64,000 nucleotides of DNA from Bacteroides sp. OM05-12 (GCF_003438995.1 NZ_QSUN01000001.1:248001-312000); one strand, 5' to 3'; positions 8,133-17,755 are shown, counted from the stretch's first letter. The notes: generated by a model from the letters alone, not told the origin. Program-made: numbers and translations.

Positions 8133-9626
8133 ATGTCCTTAAAGTTTATTACAGCAGAAGAAGCCGCCGGCTTAGTTAATCATGGCGACAATATCGGTAT
8201 CAGCGGATTTACTCCCGCAGGAACAGCAAAAGCCGTAACGGCTGCATTAGCCAAAAAAGCAGAGGAAGAGCACCTGAAAGGTAACCCTTTCCAAATTGGA
8301 ATTTTCACCGGTGCTTCTACCGGAGAATCTTGTGACGGAGTTTTATCAAGGGCAAAAGCGATTCGTTATCGTGCACCTTACACGACTAACGCTGACTTCC
8401 GTAAGGCAGTTAATAATGGTGAAATCGCTTATAATGATATCCATTTGTCACAGATGGCACAAGAAGTGCGTTACGGTTTCATGGGAAAAGTAAAGCTGGC
8501 TATTATCGAGGCGTGTGAGGTGACTCCGGATGGAAAAATTTATTTAACAGCAGCAGGGGGTATCGCTCCTACAGTTGCTCGTTTGGCTGATAAGGTTGTA
8601 GTGGAACTGAATGCTGCCCACAGCAAGAATATGATGGGTATGCATGATGTATACGAACCGCTTGATCCTCCTTACAGACGTGAAATTCCTATTTTTAAAG
8701 CAAATGATCGTATCGGACAACCTTATATACAGATTGATCCGGCAAAGATTGTCGGTGTAATAGAAACAAATATGCCGGATGAAGCCCGTTCATTTACAGC
8801 TCCGGATCCTGTTACCGACCTGATCGGTCAGAATGTAGCTGATTTCCTTGCTGCTGATATGAAACGCGGGATTATCCCTTCTACTTTTTTACCCTTACAA
8901 TCCGGGGTTGGAAACATTGCCAATGCTGTACTTGGCGCATTGGGGCGTGATAAAACGATTCCTGCCTTTGAAATGTACACAGAAGTTATTCAGGACGCAG
9001 TTATCGGCTTAATGCGTCAGGGACGTGTAAAATTCGGTAGCACTTGTTCACTGACAGTTACCAATGATTGTTTAAAGAGCATTTATGATGATATGGATTT
9101 CTTCCGTGATAAATTTATCATCCGTCCGTCCGAGATATCTAATAGCCCGGAAATTGTTCGTCGTTTAGGAGTAATCTCCATGAACACGGCTATTGAAGCT
9201 GATATTTATGGTAATATCAACTCTACCCATATCAGTGGAACGAAGATGATGAATGGTATCGGTGGTTCCGGTGATTTTACACGTAACGCCTACATTTCAA
9301 TCTTTACTTGCCCATCTGTAGCTAAAGAAGGCAAGATCAGTGCAATTGTTCCGATGGTTTCTCATATGGATCATAGTGAACATTCCGTTAATATTCTTAT
9401 AACTGAACAAGGTATTGCAGATCTTCGCGGAAAGAGCCCGGTAGAACGTGCTAAAGCCATCATAGAAAACTGTGCTCATCCTGATTATAAGAATATTCTT
9501 TGGGATTATGTGCACATGTCATCAAAAGGACATACTCCACATTGTATGTCTGCTGCACTTGCGATGCATGATACACTGAATAAAAAAGGAGATATGAGAC
9601 TTGTAAACTGGTCTGACTACAAATAA
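8133..9626 (+). CDS. Acetyl-CoA hydrolase/transferase family protein (succinate CoA-transferase type)
   Basis: A 497-residue cytoplasmic class I CoA-transferase. The whole length matches the acetyl-CoA hydrolase/transferase family: N-terminal GISGFTPAGTAKAV, the glycine-rich GVGNIANAV at 258-266, the active-site glutamate region FEMYTEVIQD (Glu280/Glu284), and the C-terminal HVDH-like SHMDHSEHSVNILITEQGIADLRG block. In Bacteroidales such enzymes exchange CoA between succinate and acetate or propionate during fermentation. Which acyl pair is used cannot be read from the sequence. A strong hairpin terminator follows 27 bases after the stop. Confidence 0.9.
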   Translation: MSLKFITAEEAAGLVNHGDNIGISGFTPAGTAKAVTAALAKKAEEEHLKGNPFQIGIFTGASTGESCDGVLSRAKAIRYRAPYTTNADFRKAVNNGEIAYNDIHLSQMAQEVRYGFMGKVKLAIIEACEVTPDGKIYLTAAGGIAPTVARLADKVVVELNAAHSKNMMGMHDVYEPLDPPYRREIPIFKANDRIGQPYIQIDPAKIVGVIETNMPDEARSFTAPDPVTDLIGQNVADFLAADMKRGIIPSTFLPLQSGVGNIANAVLGALGRDKTIPAFEMYTEVIQDAVIGLMRQGRVKFGSTCSLTVTNDCLKSIYDDMDFFRDKFIIRPSEISNSPEIVRRLGVISMNTAIEADIYGNINSTHISGTKMMNGIGGSGDFTRNAYISIFTCPSVAKEGKISAIVPMVSHMDHSEHSVNILITEQGIADLRGKSPVERAKAIIENCAHPDYKNILWDYVHMSSKGHTPHCMSAALAMHDTLNKKGDMRLVNWSDYK

Positions 9627-9652
9627 GAACTTTTTTATCTCAATTTTACAAC

Positions 9653-9704
9653 GATACGGTTGAGCGGTCACGAACATTCGTTACCACTCAACCGTATCTT
9701 TTAT
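9653..9704 (+). terminator. Terminator of the CoA-transferase unit
   Basis: GATACGGTTGAG pairs perfectly with CTCAACCGTATC over 12 bp, followed by TTTTATTT. The arm sequence resembles the terminal arms (ATACGGTCGATTG) of the repeat starting at 9768. Confidence 0.8.
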
Positions 9705-9767
9705 TTATAGTCATCCACGTAGCCTATAATAATCTCTTCTTATTGGTAGGTGACACCTGTTATTCAG

Positions 9768-9909
9768 CATACGGTCGATTGTCCGCAAACGATAGGAGTT
9801 TGTAAACAAAGGACCGTACCTTTGTTTTCAATCGACCGTATGTTTGCTTTCAAACGTCCCGATGTTTTTTTCAATCAACCCGATGTTTTTTAAAAACATC
9901 AAGGTGTTT
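9768..9909 (+). repeat. Partial copy of the composite intergenic repeat (copy A)
   Basis: CATACGGTCGATTG (9768-9781) and CAATCGACCGTATG (9829-9842) are perfect 14-bp inverted arms. Between them lies the 16-mer GCAAACGATAGGAGTT (9785-9800), shared exactly with the copies at 17821-17836 and (minus strand) 41247-41262, and an exact TACCTTTG box (9817-9824). After the right arm comes the shared block with CGATGTTTTT and AACATCAAGGTGTTT. The later blocks of the full copies (GGGAGCG stems, terminator hairpin, long palindrome) are absent here. Confidence 0.85.
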
Positions 9910-10240
9910 ATAGGTAAAAAACAGTATAAAAAAACAAATTACCCTCAAATAACCTTCAATCCTTCAGTTTACTAATTTGCGATTGATTATCAGTTTGTTG
10001 TCCTGAACCTTTCTTCGGGAAAAGATTCAGCCGATAAACTGCACCTGAAATCTCACTGAACGATTCCATCTTTCAGGATAACTCATTAATTATCAATATA
10101 AAATCGGCAAGCTGAAGGATGAAACTTATAGAAGATAATAGCTCTGAGAGTGCACAAAGAAAGATATATGTATGCTTATCACTAACAATTATCAGGTAAG
10201 CCAATAAAGGTTACGGTTATTTGCCGGTTCAGCTTCAAAC
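9910..10240. other. Intergenic stretch without recognised gene
   Basis: AT-rich sequence between repeat copy A and the terminator of the next gene. Only short frames (for example 26 codons from 10119 on the plus strand) are present, none with supporting promoter or composition. No repeat-family match or RNA gene was recognised. Confidence 0.6.
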
Positions 10241-10241
10241 A

Positions 10242-10286
10242 TAAAAATAGCGGGTCCACATTTAAAGGTTAATTATGTGAACCCGC
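10242..10286 (-). terminator. Terminator of the 10312-13365 gene
   Basis: On the minus strand GCGGGT(T)CACAT pairs with ATGTGGACCCGC (arms 10275-10286 and 10250-10261), followed by TATTTTTAT. It begins 26 bases after the stop codon. Confidence 0.8.
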
Positions 10287-10311
10287 TTCTTAGCTTAGTT
10301 TAGAATAGTTG

Positions 10312-13300
10312 TTATTTCCTTATCAATACCTTTCTAGTTTCAATCTTATCACCGCTTTCTATCCTTAAGAAGTAAACTCCTGAAGGAATTCCGGCAAGAG
10401 TCAGAGTGCTCTGGCTTGTGCTGAAGATTGCTTGTCCGCTTACATTCAATAAAGTTACCTTGTCAAAATCTCCGGTTATATTGATATAATCAACTGCCGG
10501 GTTCGGATAAACTTGCAAGCCATTGTTGGCATCTGTATCCTGAATTGAAGTAAGTGTCCCAAGCGTATAACGATCTGAAATATCCGAAACAGAACCATCG
10601 TAGTAATAAGCAACCACTTCATAATAGCAATTATCTGATGCTTCCGTATCGGTAAATCTAGCTTGACGGCTGTCTATCAGTCTACTATTAATCTTTTCAC
10701 CATTTCTGAATATATTATAAGCCATCAGGTTGTCATCGTAAATGACATCAGCCGGATTTACAGTTGCTTCATCCGTAACATTTGCTGTGATGTTCCAATT
10801 GCAATACCCGTCTGTTTCTTGTCCGCTAACACCTGCGTAATAGTCAGACAGCTTCTTCCAAGTCTTTCCTCCGTCTTGTGAATACAAGTCGCTCTTTCCT
10901 GGAACGAAATTAAGTGTGTTCTGGTAACTTATCGGAATCTGGCGTTCATCGTAATCGAATATCTTTAGACCTACTTTTATTTCTTTTGTTCCGTCTAACA
11001 ATACCGGCTCATCCAAAACAACGGTGTTGAACTCATTGTAGACGATATTTTTCATTTCTTGCTCACGAATCAGTGTTCCATCTTCAAATATAACGACAGA
11101 AGCATGAGTGTCTTCAGAATCTTCAATATCCGAGTGATTGATGTTGGCACTAACTGATGTTATATATTTACCTTTATACATACTGAGATCTTTTGCGTCA
11201 AAAGAATTTGCAGCAATAAATTCATTTCCATCATCACCTACTGCCAATCCCGGTAAATAGAATTCACCAATATAATTCAGTTGGTAAGCATTAAATGGAT
11301 TCTTCCACATAAGATTAACTTGTTTCGCACCCGTAACTTTCCCTGTCAATCCTTTCGGCGCAGCTTCTTCCGGAGTAGCTCCAACCTTGAACAAGTCGAT
11401 ATTATAGTAGTATTGTGCTACACCTTGTCCGTGCTTACGTAATCTTACTTGGAATATTTTTCTTGCCACCCACTGTGATAAATCTACTGTCTGCATACTC
11501 CAATACGAAGAAATATCTTTAAAAGACATTCCTTTTACCTCTGTCCAAGTAGCTTCCTTATCCACTGATACATCAATACTTAATGAGTCTTTATCTAATT
11601 GTTGCCCGCTGACATTCAGTAATCCATAGTTGATAACAAAAGACAGCGAAACATAGTTTTCCTGTGTAGCGTCCATTGGACGTGAAATAAGTCCGCTGGA
11701 ATAAGGTGTATTGTCCGATATAGATGAATACAAGGAACAGTCATAGATTCCAAAATAAGGAAGAGTTCCCCACGTCGTGTCAAACTGATATCCATAATAC
11801 GATTGTTTCGTCCAATAATTCGTTTCTAATGATTGAGAATCGAAATTATCGAATAAAGGTAACGCGTACGTATCGGGCACTGCTATTGCCACCGGATTTG
11901 ATTTAGGAGATTCTACTGTCAAGCCATCTGTAGTTTTGAATATACCTGCAACTGAATATACAGGATATCCGGGTTGGGCGTTTTTATGTACGTAACTAAC
12001 TTCTTTAGCATCAGTTACTGAAATATTATCAACCTTTTCTCCGTTGCAATAAATGTTATAAGAGTCTAATGTCAATTCGTTATAAACTTTTTCGTCTTTT
12101 TCCCACATCAAGGTGACTTCTCTTAAATTCAATGATTTAGCCCGCACTTCATCAGGAGTGTCCGGAAGTATAATAGAACCATTATCAGTCTGTAATATCC
12201 AGCATTCGGCAATTCCTCCCATCATCGGAGATTTCGTATCGTTGGTTCCCATGATAAATACTCCATCTGCTGAGATAGCGCAAGGTACTACTTGCGTTTC
12301 TTCTTCGTATGCGAAAGTGAAGGGGGGCTCTATATTCGGAGCGGAAAGACTTATAAAATGATCAAAACTGATGATGTGATTTTCTTCATAGGAATACCAG
12401 AATGGACGTTTACGCATTCCTCCCATTATAGGATTACCGTATGCAAAAGAACCAACGGCATTCCCGTTGTTATCGACAGCGAGGTTATCAAGTGAGCGAC
12501 CAGATTCGAACGGAGTAATTCTCTGATAAGTTTTCTGGTCTACATCGTAAACTCCAGGTTCCTGATTGCTGAAGATAAATGCTACATATTTCCCGTTAGG
12601 ACTAACGGAAGAAGCTCTGCTATAGGTGTACTCTCCGTTGTATTGAGTGTCTCCACCTGTTCCTTCTATCAAATGGCATTCTCCATTTTTCCAATAAGCG
12701 GCAACTTCACGATTTGAATACCAGATAACTCCGGAAATTATGTTCCCATCTGCTGATACATCAGTTGCTTTTCCTCCTGTAGCGTCTTGAGGGAGAAGTA
12801 ACTTGCTATATGTCCATTCGCCCGTATCCCCCTGTTTCCAGCTATAAGGAAATGCATAAGTGGAATATCCGAGCCCTACATATCCTACTACTGTTTTTCC
12901 ATCACCCGAGATTGCATTGGCAAAACTACCGTCTTCAGGTTGTTGAAAATCAGATAAACTGAACTCACCTAGTCCCAAACTTGTCACTTGTCCATCTTTC
13001 CAGACAGCGGCCATACAAAGGGGAGCTATTTCTCCATATGAATTAACCAGATAATCAAGGTCTTTAGCCGTTCCGGCTATTATTCCGTCATCTGATACAT
13101 CATAGAACTGACCGCTTTTGCCATAGTCATCTTCGTCGAATTCTGTTAGCCATTTTAAGTCTCCAGTTTCAATATTATAAAAATAACTCACCGCATAAAT
13201 GCCATATACATAGTACATCGGATTATATCCTACCACATATTTCCCGTTAGGTGACATACCTGTACCTAAAGTATAATTTCCGGTTACGGTAATTTTTTGT

Positions 13301-13365
13301 TCGGCTTGTACATTTACCATACAGCCTAAAATACCAATTGCTAAATAAAGTAAGGTTTTTCTCAT
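10312..13365 (-). CDS. T9SS cargo protein with beta-propeller-like repeats
   Basis: A 1017-residue secreted protein. A signal peptide (residues 1-21, ending VQA) is followed by repeats of the type VSADGxIxxGV and ISGDGKTVVGYV, about residues 35-330, resembling HAF/beta-propeller blades. Next come a fibronectin III-like segment near 400-490, a jelly-roll (cleaved-adhesin or MAM-like) module near 495-660, a second similar part to about 900, and a type IX secretion sorting domain at the end (YPNPAVDYINITG, then SGVYFLRIESGDK and a basic tail). The protein is probably exported and attached to or released from the cell surface. The ligand is unknown. It lies directly downstream of a membrane-bound AraC regulator and has its own consensus promoter. 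Confidence 0.85.
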   Translation of the reverse strand: MRKTLLYLAIGILGCMVNVQAEQKITVTGNYTLGTGMSPNGKYVVGYNPMYYVYGIYAVSYFYNIETGDLKWLTEFDEDDYGKSGQFYDVSDDGIIAGTAKDLDYLVNSYGEIAPLCMAAVWKDGQVTSLGLGEFSLSDFQQPEDGSFANAISGDGKTVVGYVGLGYSTYAFPYSWKQGDTGEWTYSKLLLPQDATGGKATDVSADGNIISGVIWYSNREVAAYWKNGECHLIEGTGGDTQYNGEYTYSRASSVSPNGKYVAFIFSNQEPGVYDVDQKTYQRITPFESGRSLDNLAVDNNGNAVGSFAYGNPIMGGMRKRPFWYSYEENHIISFDHFISLSAPNIEPPFTFAYEEETQVVPCAISADGVFIMGTNDTKSPMMGGIAECWILQTDNGSIILPDTPDEVRAKSLNLREVTLMWEKDEKVYNELTLDSYNIYCNGEKVDNISVTDAKEVSYVHKNAQPGYPVYSVAGIFKTTDGLTVESPKSNPVAIAVPDTYALPLFDNFDSQSLETNYWTKQSYYGYQFDTTWGTLPYFGIYDCSLYSSISDNTPYSSGLISRPMDATQENYVSLSFVINYGLLNVSGQQLDKDSLSIDVSVDKEATWTEVKGMSFKDISSYWSMQTVDLSQWVARKIFQVRLRKHGQGVAQYYYNIDLFKVGATPEEAAPKGLTGKVTGAKQVNLMWKNPFNAYQLNYIGEFYLPGLAVGDDGNEFIAANSFDAKDLSMYKGKYITSVSANINHSDIEDSEDTHASVVIFEDGTLIREQEMKNIVYNEFNTVVLDEPVLLDGTKEIKVGLKIFDYDERQIPISYQNTLNFVPGKSDLYSQDGGKTWKKLSDYYAGVSGQETDGYCNWNITANVTDEATVNPADVIYDDNLMAYNIFRNGEKINSRLIDSRQARFTDTEASDNCYYEVVAYYYDGSVSDISDRYTLGTLTSIQDTDANNGLQVYPNPAVDYINITGDFDKVTLLNVSGQAIFSTSQSTLTLAGIPSGVYFLRIESGDKIETRKVLIRK

Positions 13366-13397
13366 ACAATCTACTATTTTAGTTTTTTACTCGTGAG

Positions 13398-13429
13398 CAA
13401 AATTATTTGATATGTATGAGAAATGCAAA
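13398..13429 (-). promoter_or_regulatory. Full promoter of the 10312-13365 cargo gene
   Basis: Minus strand: TTTG -33 box (13426-13429), 20-base spacer, TAATTTTG -7 box (13398-13405). Sequence and spacing are a consensus match. Confidence 0.75.
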
Positions 13430-13459
13430 CCGAATAATTGCTGATTCTCGAATTAGATA

Positions 13460-15202
13460 TTAATCGTACACTCGTTTACCCTCTTTTGCTATCTTTTGGT
13501 AAATAGACGGGGTGATTCCTGTTATCTTTTTAAAGATATCTATAAAGTTCGTATGCGACTTGTAACCCACACTTTCCGCAATTGCTTTAATTGTATAGTT
13601 CCCATATTCGGCAGTATTCATTAGTCGGATACGAGCTTCTTTAATACGGTATTCATTGACAAAGGTACGGAAGTTCTTATTGTATGTTTCGTTAATAATC
13701 TGAGAGACATAGCGTGAATTCGAACCGATTAAAGAGGCTAAACGTTCTAAACTGAATTCATAATCACAGAATTCTTCCGTCTCCTCCATTATTCTTGTTA
13801 TGTCACGAAGAAGATTCTCTTTTTGCTCGTTCGTTAATTTATTGGCAGAATATAATTTTGTCTCTTCTGCTTCCTCTGCCTCTTCTTTCTTTAGGTCTTC
13901 CGTTCCCTTGGTACTTGGTTCCAAAATATTTTGTTCTAATTGAAGACGCCTTGCCCGCTCTTCTGCCAGTCTCGTTTCATACTTTATCCGCAGTCTTTTG
14001 TTTTGTTGTTCAGATTGGAGTATTTCACTGTTTCGACTAAATAAATCTTTGTAAGCATGGTGCAGTTTTCCTTTCTGAATATAAACAACAATCAATAAAA
14101 TGATAAAAATGAACAGGCTGACAGATACTATTATAAGAATTCTTTTTTGAGTCTTTATCTGGATCTCTTTATGCTGTTGATCAGCTGTAAGAGATGCTAT
14201 TTTCTGATAGTTCTTATCCATTTCATAAACGAACTGGGTGTTCTTCATTTTATTAAACTCATTCATGTTTAATAAGGAATCGGAAACTATAAGATAACGA
14301 TTCTTATAATGCAAAGATTTCTTATAGTCCCCTTTTTCCTCATAAAGTCGGGACAATGCTTTCAGATTCACTATCAGCATATACATTAAGTTATTCTTTT
14401 CGGTAAACTCCGCATTGGCATGAAAATAATATAAAGCAGAATCATTCTGGCCTATCTGTTCATACAAATTAGCAAGTTCTCCGTATGAAGAAGCGATGTA
14501 TTGAGGATTCAAATGTACACGGTTTGCATACTCTGCGGATTTCTCGAAACAAATAATAGCAGAATCGTTTTTTTCTTCATTGGTTAATATGAGTGCTTTA
14601 TTCAGATAACCAAAATATTCGATAAGCGAGTCTTTACCGACAAACTTCATCATTTCATCATAATACATTTTGGCATCTTCGGTCAGATTTCCATAACAGC
14701 ATATACCGGCAAGATTCATCAATAGTTTTATCTCCATTGTGGTATTACCATAGCTTTTGGCATATTCAAGGGCCTTTTTATAAGTATCGATAGCCTGCTG
14801 ATAATCTTCGAAAACACTGTATATGTTACCTATGTCTTTATAAAGTTGAGCCAAGAGTTCTCCAAAATCATTCTCCTCACAAATCCGTATCCCTTTAAAA
14901 TATAATTCAAAAGCTTTTGAGTAGTTTTCTTTCTCGTAATAAATTTCTCCGGCAGAGATACATGCCATCGCACACAAGTATTTATCGGATTTATTCATAT
15001 CCGTATTGTATTTTCCGGCAAGGATAATATAATATCCCATAGCAGTGTCTGTATGATTCAGTTTCAAATATTCGTCTCCGTTGCGAATCAGCTCGGATGC
15101 AGGCAGTTTAACAAGCTCGTCATAATCCAACATATCGCGGGCATACAAATAATAGGTAATAGAAGATAGCAGAAATATGAATAGTATAAGTCTCTTTTTC
15201 AT
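13460..15202 (-). CDS. Membrane-bound AraC-family regulator with periplasmic TPR domain
   Basis: 580 residues from the ATG at 15202 (the open frame can be extended three codons to a TTG, which I consider not used). Order: signal or anchor helix (1-20), TPR repeats (about 30-330, motifs such as LYKDIGNIYSVFEDYQQAIDTYKKAL), a membrane helix near residues 355-377, a coiled-coil charged linker, and a C-terminal AraC helix-turn-helix (about 470-570) with RIKEARIRLM and the SVGYKSHTNFIDIFKKITGITPSIYQ signature. The likely arrangement is a periplasmic sensor with a cytoplasmic DNA-binding end. It lies 94 bases upstream of the T9SS cargo gene at 10312-13365, its probable target. Confidence 0.88.
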   Translation of the reverse strand: MKKRLILFIFLLSSITYYLYARDMLDYDELVKLPASELIRNGDEYLKLNHTDTAMGYYIILAGKYNTDMNKSDKYLCAMACISAGEIYYEKENYSKAFELYFKGIRICEENDFGELLAQLYKDIGNIYSVFEDYQQAIDTYKKALEYAKSYGNTTMEIKLLMNLAGICCYGNLTEDAKMYYDEMMKFVGKDSLIEYFGYLNKALILTNEEKNDSAIICFEKSAEYANRVHLNPQYIASSYGELANLYEQIGQNDSALYYFHANAEFTEKNNLMYMLIVNLKALSRLYEEKGDYKKSLHYKNRYLIVSDSLLNMNEFNKMKNTQFVYEMDKNYQKIASLTADQQHKEIQIKTQKRILIIVSVSLFIFIILLIVVYIQKGKLHHAYKDLFSRNSEILQSEQQNKRLRIKYETRLAEERARRLQLEQNILEPSTKGTEDLKKEEAEEAEETKLYSANKLTNEQKENLLRDITRIMEETEEFCDYEFSLERLASLIGSNSRYVSQIINETYNKNFRTFVNEYRIKEARIRLMNTAEYGNYTIKAIAESVGYKSHTNFIDIFKKITGITPSIYQKIAKEGKRVYD

Positions 15203-15224
15203 AGGAAACAAGTTGATAATTTTA

Positions 15225-15232
15225 CAAATATA
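15225..15232 (-). promoter_or_regulatory. Promoter -7 box for the AraC/TPR regulator
   Basis: TATATTTG on the minus strand, 22 bases upstream of the ATG at 15202; a GTTG stands at the -33 position with a 20-base spacer. Confidence 0.6.
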
Positions 15233-15306
15233 ATCAAATCAAACCAAATTTGCAACAAAGAGCGTTTCTTCTGTGTTTCTTTAATACTCGTAAAAGTCCT
15301 AAAACA

Positions 15307-15337
15307 ATTGCCTGAATTAAATAATAGTGTACATTTG
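15307..15337 (+). promoter_or_regulatory. Promoter of the S66 peptidase gene
   Basis: ATTG (15307-15310), 19-base spacer, TACATTTG (15330-15337). The -7 box covers the first codons of the longest open frame, which shows that the GTG at 15327 cannot be the start and supports the ATG at 15354. Confidence 0.65.
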
Positions 15338-15353
15338 CAAAAAAGTAATCAGC

Positions 15354-16277
15354 ATGAATACATTAAAGTTTCCTCCGTATTTGAAAAAGGGAGATAAAGT
15401 CTTGATTTTATCTCCTTCCGGAAAGATTGACAGCAACTTTCTGGCAGGAGCACGCCAACGTTTGGAATCATGGGGGCTTAAAGTAGTCATAGGAAAACAT
15501 GCAGACGGTGAGCATGGTCGTTTTGCGGGAACAATAAAGCAGCGTATTACTGATTTTCAGAGGGCCATGGATGACGAGAGCATCCGGGCTATCATTTGTA
15601 GTAGAGGAGGTTATGGAGCAATTCATCTAATCGATAAATTAGATTTTACTCATTTTAAGGAGCATCCTAAGTGGTTGTTCGGTTATAGTGACATCACCTT
15701 GCTGCACGAATTATTTCAATATAATGGTTTTGCTTCAGTGCACTCACCTATGGCACGCCATTTATCTGTAGAGCCGGATGAAGATGTCTGTACACAAGCA
15801 TTTAAAAATATTCTTTTCGGAGTTCTGCCCGATTATAAATGTGAAGGACATAAGCTAAATAGAAAGGGAACAGCAAAGGGAATCCTTCGTGGAGGGAATC
15901 TTTCCGTTCTTTATGGACTTAGAGGGACGAAGTATGATTTTCCTGCAGAAGAGACAATTCTCTTTATAGAAGATATAGGTGAACGTCCTTATCACGTGGA
16001 CCGTATGATGAACAACCTAAAACTGGGTGGGGTTTTGGAAAAGCTGTCGGGACTTATTGTAGGTCAGTTTACAGAATACGAGGAAGATATATCATTGGGA
16101 AGAGAAGTCTATCAACTGATTTTCGATGCAGTGAAAGAATATGAATATCCGGTGTGTTTCAATTTCCCGGTAGGGCATGTTTCCTTAAACTATCCGCTTA
16201 TCTGCGGTAGCCCGGTAGAACTTAATGTGACAAAGAAAGTTACAGAATTAAAAACATTACCGCCAATTGAATTATAA
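15354..16277 (+). CDS. S66-family LD-carboxypeptidase
   Basis: A cytoplasmic serine carboxypeptidase that removes the terminal D-Ala from L,D-linked tetrapeptides during murein recycling. From the ATG at 15354 the protein has 307 residues, normal for LdcA. Visible landmarks are KKGDKVLILSPSGKI at the start, ICSRGGYGAIHL near residues 81-91, FGYSDIT near 109-115 holding the presumed nucleophile Ser112, LFIEDIGERPYHVDRM (catalytic Glu region), and FPVGHVSLNYPL (catalytic His). No signal peptide is present once the upstream start is discarded. A lipoprotein gene follows 48 bases downstream with its own promoter. Confidence 0.92.
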   Translation: MNTLKFPPYLKKGDKVLILSPSGKIDSNFLAGARQRLESWGLKVVIGKHADGEHGRFAGTIKQRITDFQRAMDDESIRAIICSRGGYGAIHLIDKLDFTHFKEHPKWLFGYSDITLLHELFQYNGFASVHSPMARHLSVEPDEDVCTQAFKNILFGVLPDYKCEGHKLNRKGTAKGILRGGNLSVLYGLRGTKYDFPAEETILFIEDIGERPYHVDRMMNNLKLGGVLEKLSGLIVGQFTEYEEDISLGREVYQLIFDAVKEYEYPVCFNFPVGHVSLNYPLICGSPVELNVTKKVTELKTLPPIEL

Positions 16278-16292
16278 TTGTTGAAAGATTTG

Positions 16293-16300
16293 TATTTTTG
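16293..16300 (+). promoter_or_regulatory. Promoter -7 box for the glutaminyl cyclase gene
   Basis: TATTTTTG is an exact TAnnTTTG match 25 bases upstream of the ATG at 16326. No TTTG lies at the ideal -33 distance. Confidence 0.5.
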
Positions 16301-16325
16301 ACGGATGAAACAATAAAGAATATCA

Positions 16326-17318
16326 ATGAAGAATTATTGGATGGCAGTTTCCGCTGCAGCTATGTTTGTATGTTTTTCATGTAATACCGGTAACGGCAAA
16401 GGTGCAACTACCGGACAAACGGAAGAGAAGACGGTGATAAAAGCTCCTGATTTTAACGCAGACAGTGCTTATCAATATGTAAAAGCACAAGTAGACTTCG
16501 GGCCTAGGGTTCCCAATACGGCGGAACATGTGGCATGCGGAAATTATTTAGCGAAGAAGTTGGAAGAATATGGTGCAAAAGTGACAAATCAATATGCAGA
16601 TCTTACAGCCTATGATGGTAAAATATTAAAAGCACGTAATATTATCGGTGCATATAAACCTGACTTAAAGAAGCGTGTGGCACTGTTTGCACATTGGGAT
16701 ACACGCCCATGGGCTGATAAAGATAAGGATGAAGCTAACCATCATACACCGATACTGGGTGCGAACGACGGCGCCAGCGGAGTTGGAGTCCTCCTTGAAA
16801 TCGCTCGTCAAATTAACCTCCAGGAACCGACTATCGGTATAGACATAATCTTTTTTGATGCGGAAGATGGCGGTACGCCCGATTTTTATGAAGGTAGACA
16901 TGAAGAAACTTCTTGGTGTCTCGGTTCTCAATACTGGTCACGGATACCACATGTGCAGGGTTACAATGCACGTTTTGGCATTTTATTGGATATGGTAGGT
17001 GGTAAAGGTGCGACTTTTTATCGTGAAGCGGCTTCCATGAAATATGCCAAGTCCATAGTTAATAAGGTGTGGAAGAAAGCTAAAGAGATAGGTTATGAAA
17101 CTTATTTTATTAATGAAAACGGTGGCGGAGTGACAGACGATCATGTTTTCGTCAATCAAATAGCCCGTATCCCGACAATAGACATAGTTCCAATGGACGA
17201 AGATTATAGTTTTTTCCCTCACTGGCATACAACGGGTGATACGATGGATGTAATTGATAAGTCCACGTTAAAGGCTGTCGGACAGACAGTAATGGAAGTA
17301 ATTTACAATGAAAAATAG
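16326..17318 (+). CDS. M28-family zinc hydrolase, probable glutaminyl-peptide cyclotransferase (lipoprotein)
   Basis: A 330-residue lipoprotein (lipobox FVCFSC, Cys19) with the M28 metallopeptidase fold in its glutaminyl cyclase form. Metal ligands are visible in FAHWDTRPWAD (His123), LGANDGASG (Asp148) and FFDAEDGG (Glu180), and the C-terminal DDHVFVNQIARIPTIDI block carries the conserved His of this class. The HWDTRPWAD and DDHVF motifs are those of animal-type cyclases found in Bacteroidetes such as Porphyromonas. The role would be turning N-terminal Gln of exported proteins into pyroglutamate. Several exported proteins in this window have Gln as predicted first mature residue. sufE follows 14 bases downstream. 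Confidence 0.85.
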   Translation: MKNYWMAVSAAAMFVCFSCNTGNGKGATTGQTEEKTVIKAPDFNADSAYQYVKAQVDFGPRVPNTAEHVACGNYLAKKLEEYGAKVTNQYADLTAYDGKILKARNIIGAYKPDLKKRVALFAHWDTRPWADKDKDEANHHTPILGANDGASGVGVLLEIARQINLQEPTIGIDIIFFDAEDGGTPDFYEGRHEETSWCLGSQYWSRIPHVQGYNARFGILLDMVGGKGATFYREAASMKYAKSIVNKVWKKAKEIGYETYFINENGGGVTDDHVFVNQIARIPTIDIVPMDEDYSFFPHWHTTGDTMDVIDKSTLKAVGQTVMEVIYNEK

Positions 17319-17332
17319 AAAAGAATAAAGAT

Positions 17333-17755
17333 ATGACGATAAACGAAGCACAAGATCAAGTGATTGAAGAATTCAGTGATTTTGATGATTGGATGGATAA
17401 ATACCAGTTGTTAATAGATTTAGGCAATGAACAGCAGCCACTTGACGAGAAATACAAAACGGAACAAAATCTGATTGAAGGTTGCCAGAGTAGAGTATGG
17501 TTACAAGCCGATGAAATAGACGGCAAAGTCGTCTTTCAAGCAGAGAGTGATGCATTGATCGTAAAAGGCATCATAGCTTTATTAATTAAAGTGGTCTCCG
17601 GACATACTCCCGATGAGATTCTGAATAGTGACCTTTATTTTATTGAGAAGATCGGATTAAAAGAGCACCTCTCTCCCACTCGTAGCAATGGTTTGTTGGC
17701 AATGGTAAAGCAAATGCGTATGTATGCTTTGGCATTTAAGGCAAAAACTGCTTAA
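17333..17755 (+). CDS. sufE: SufE-family sulfur acceptor protein
   Basis: A 140-residue cytoplasmic protein that accepts persulfide sulfur from the cysteine desulfurase SufS and passes it on for iron-sulfur cluster assembly. The active cysteine lies in LIEGCQSRVW (Cys51), and DWMDKYQLLIDLG near residues 19-31 and IVKGIIALLI near 76-86 are the family core. Length is normal. No suf genes are next to it; it appears cotranscribed with the glutaminyl cyclase gene. Confidence 0.93.
   Translation: MTINEAQDQVIEEFSDFDDWMDKYQLLIDLGNEQQPLDEKYKTEQNLIEGCQSRVWLQADEIDGKVVFQAESDALIVKGIIALLIKVVSGHTPDEILNSDLYFIEKIGLKEHLSPTRSNGLLAMVKQMRMYALAFKAKTA

Noticed and set aside
10119..10199. 26-codon plus-strand frame in the 9910-10240 gap
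   Set aside because: No promoter box, no conserved feature, length expected by chance.
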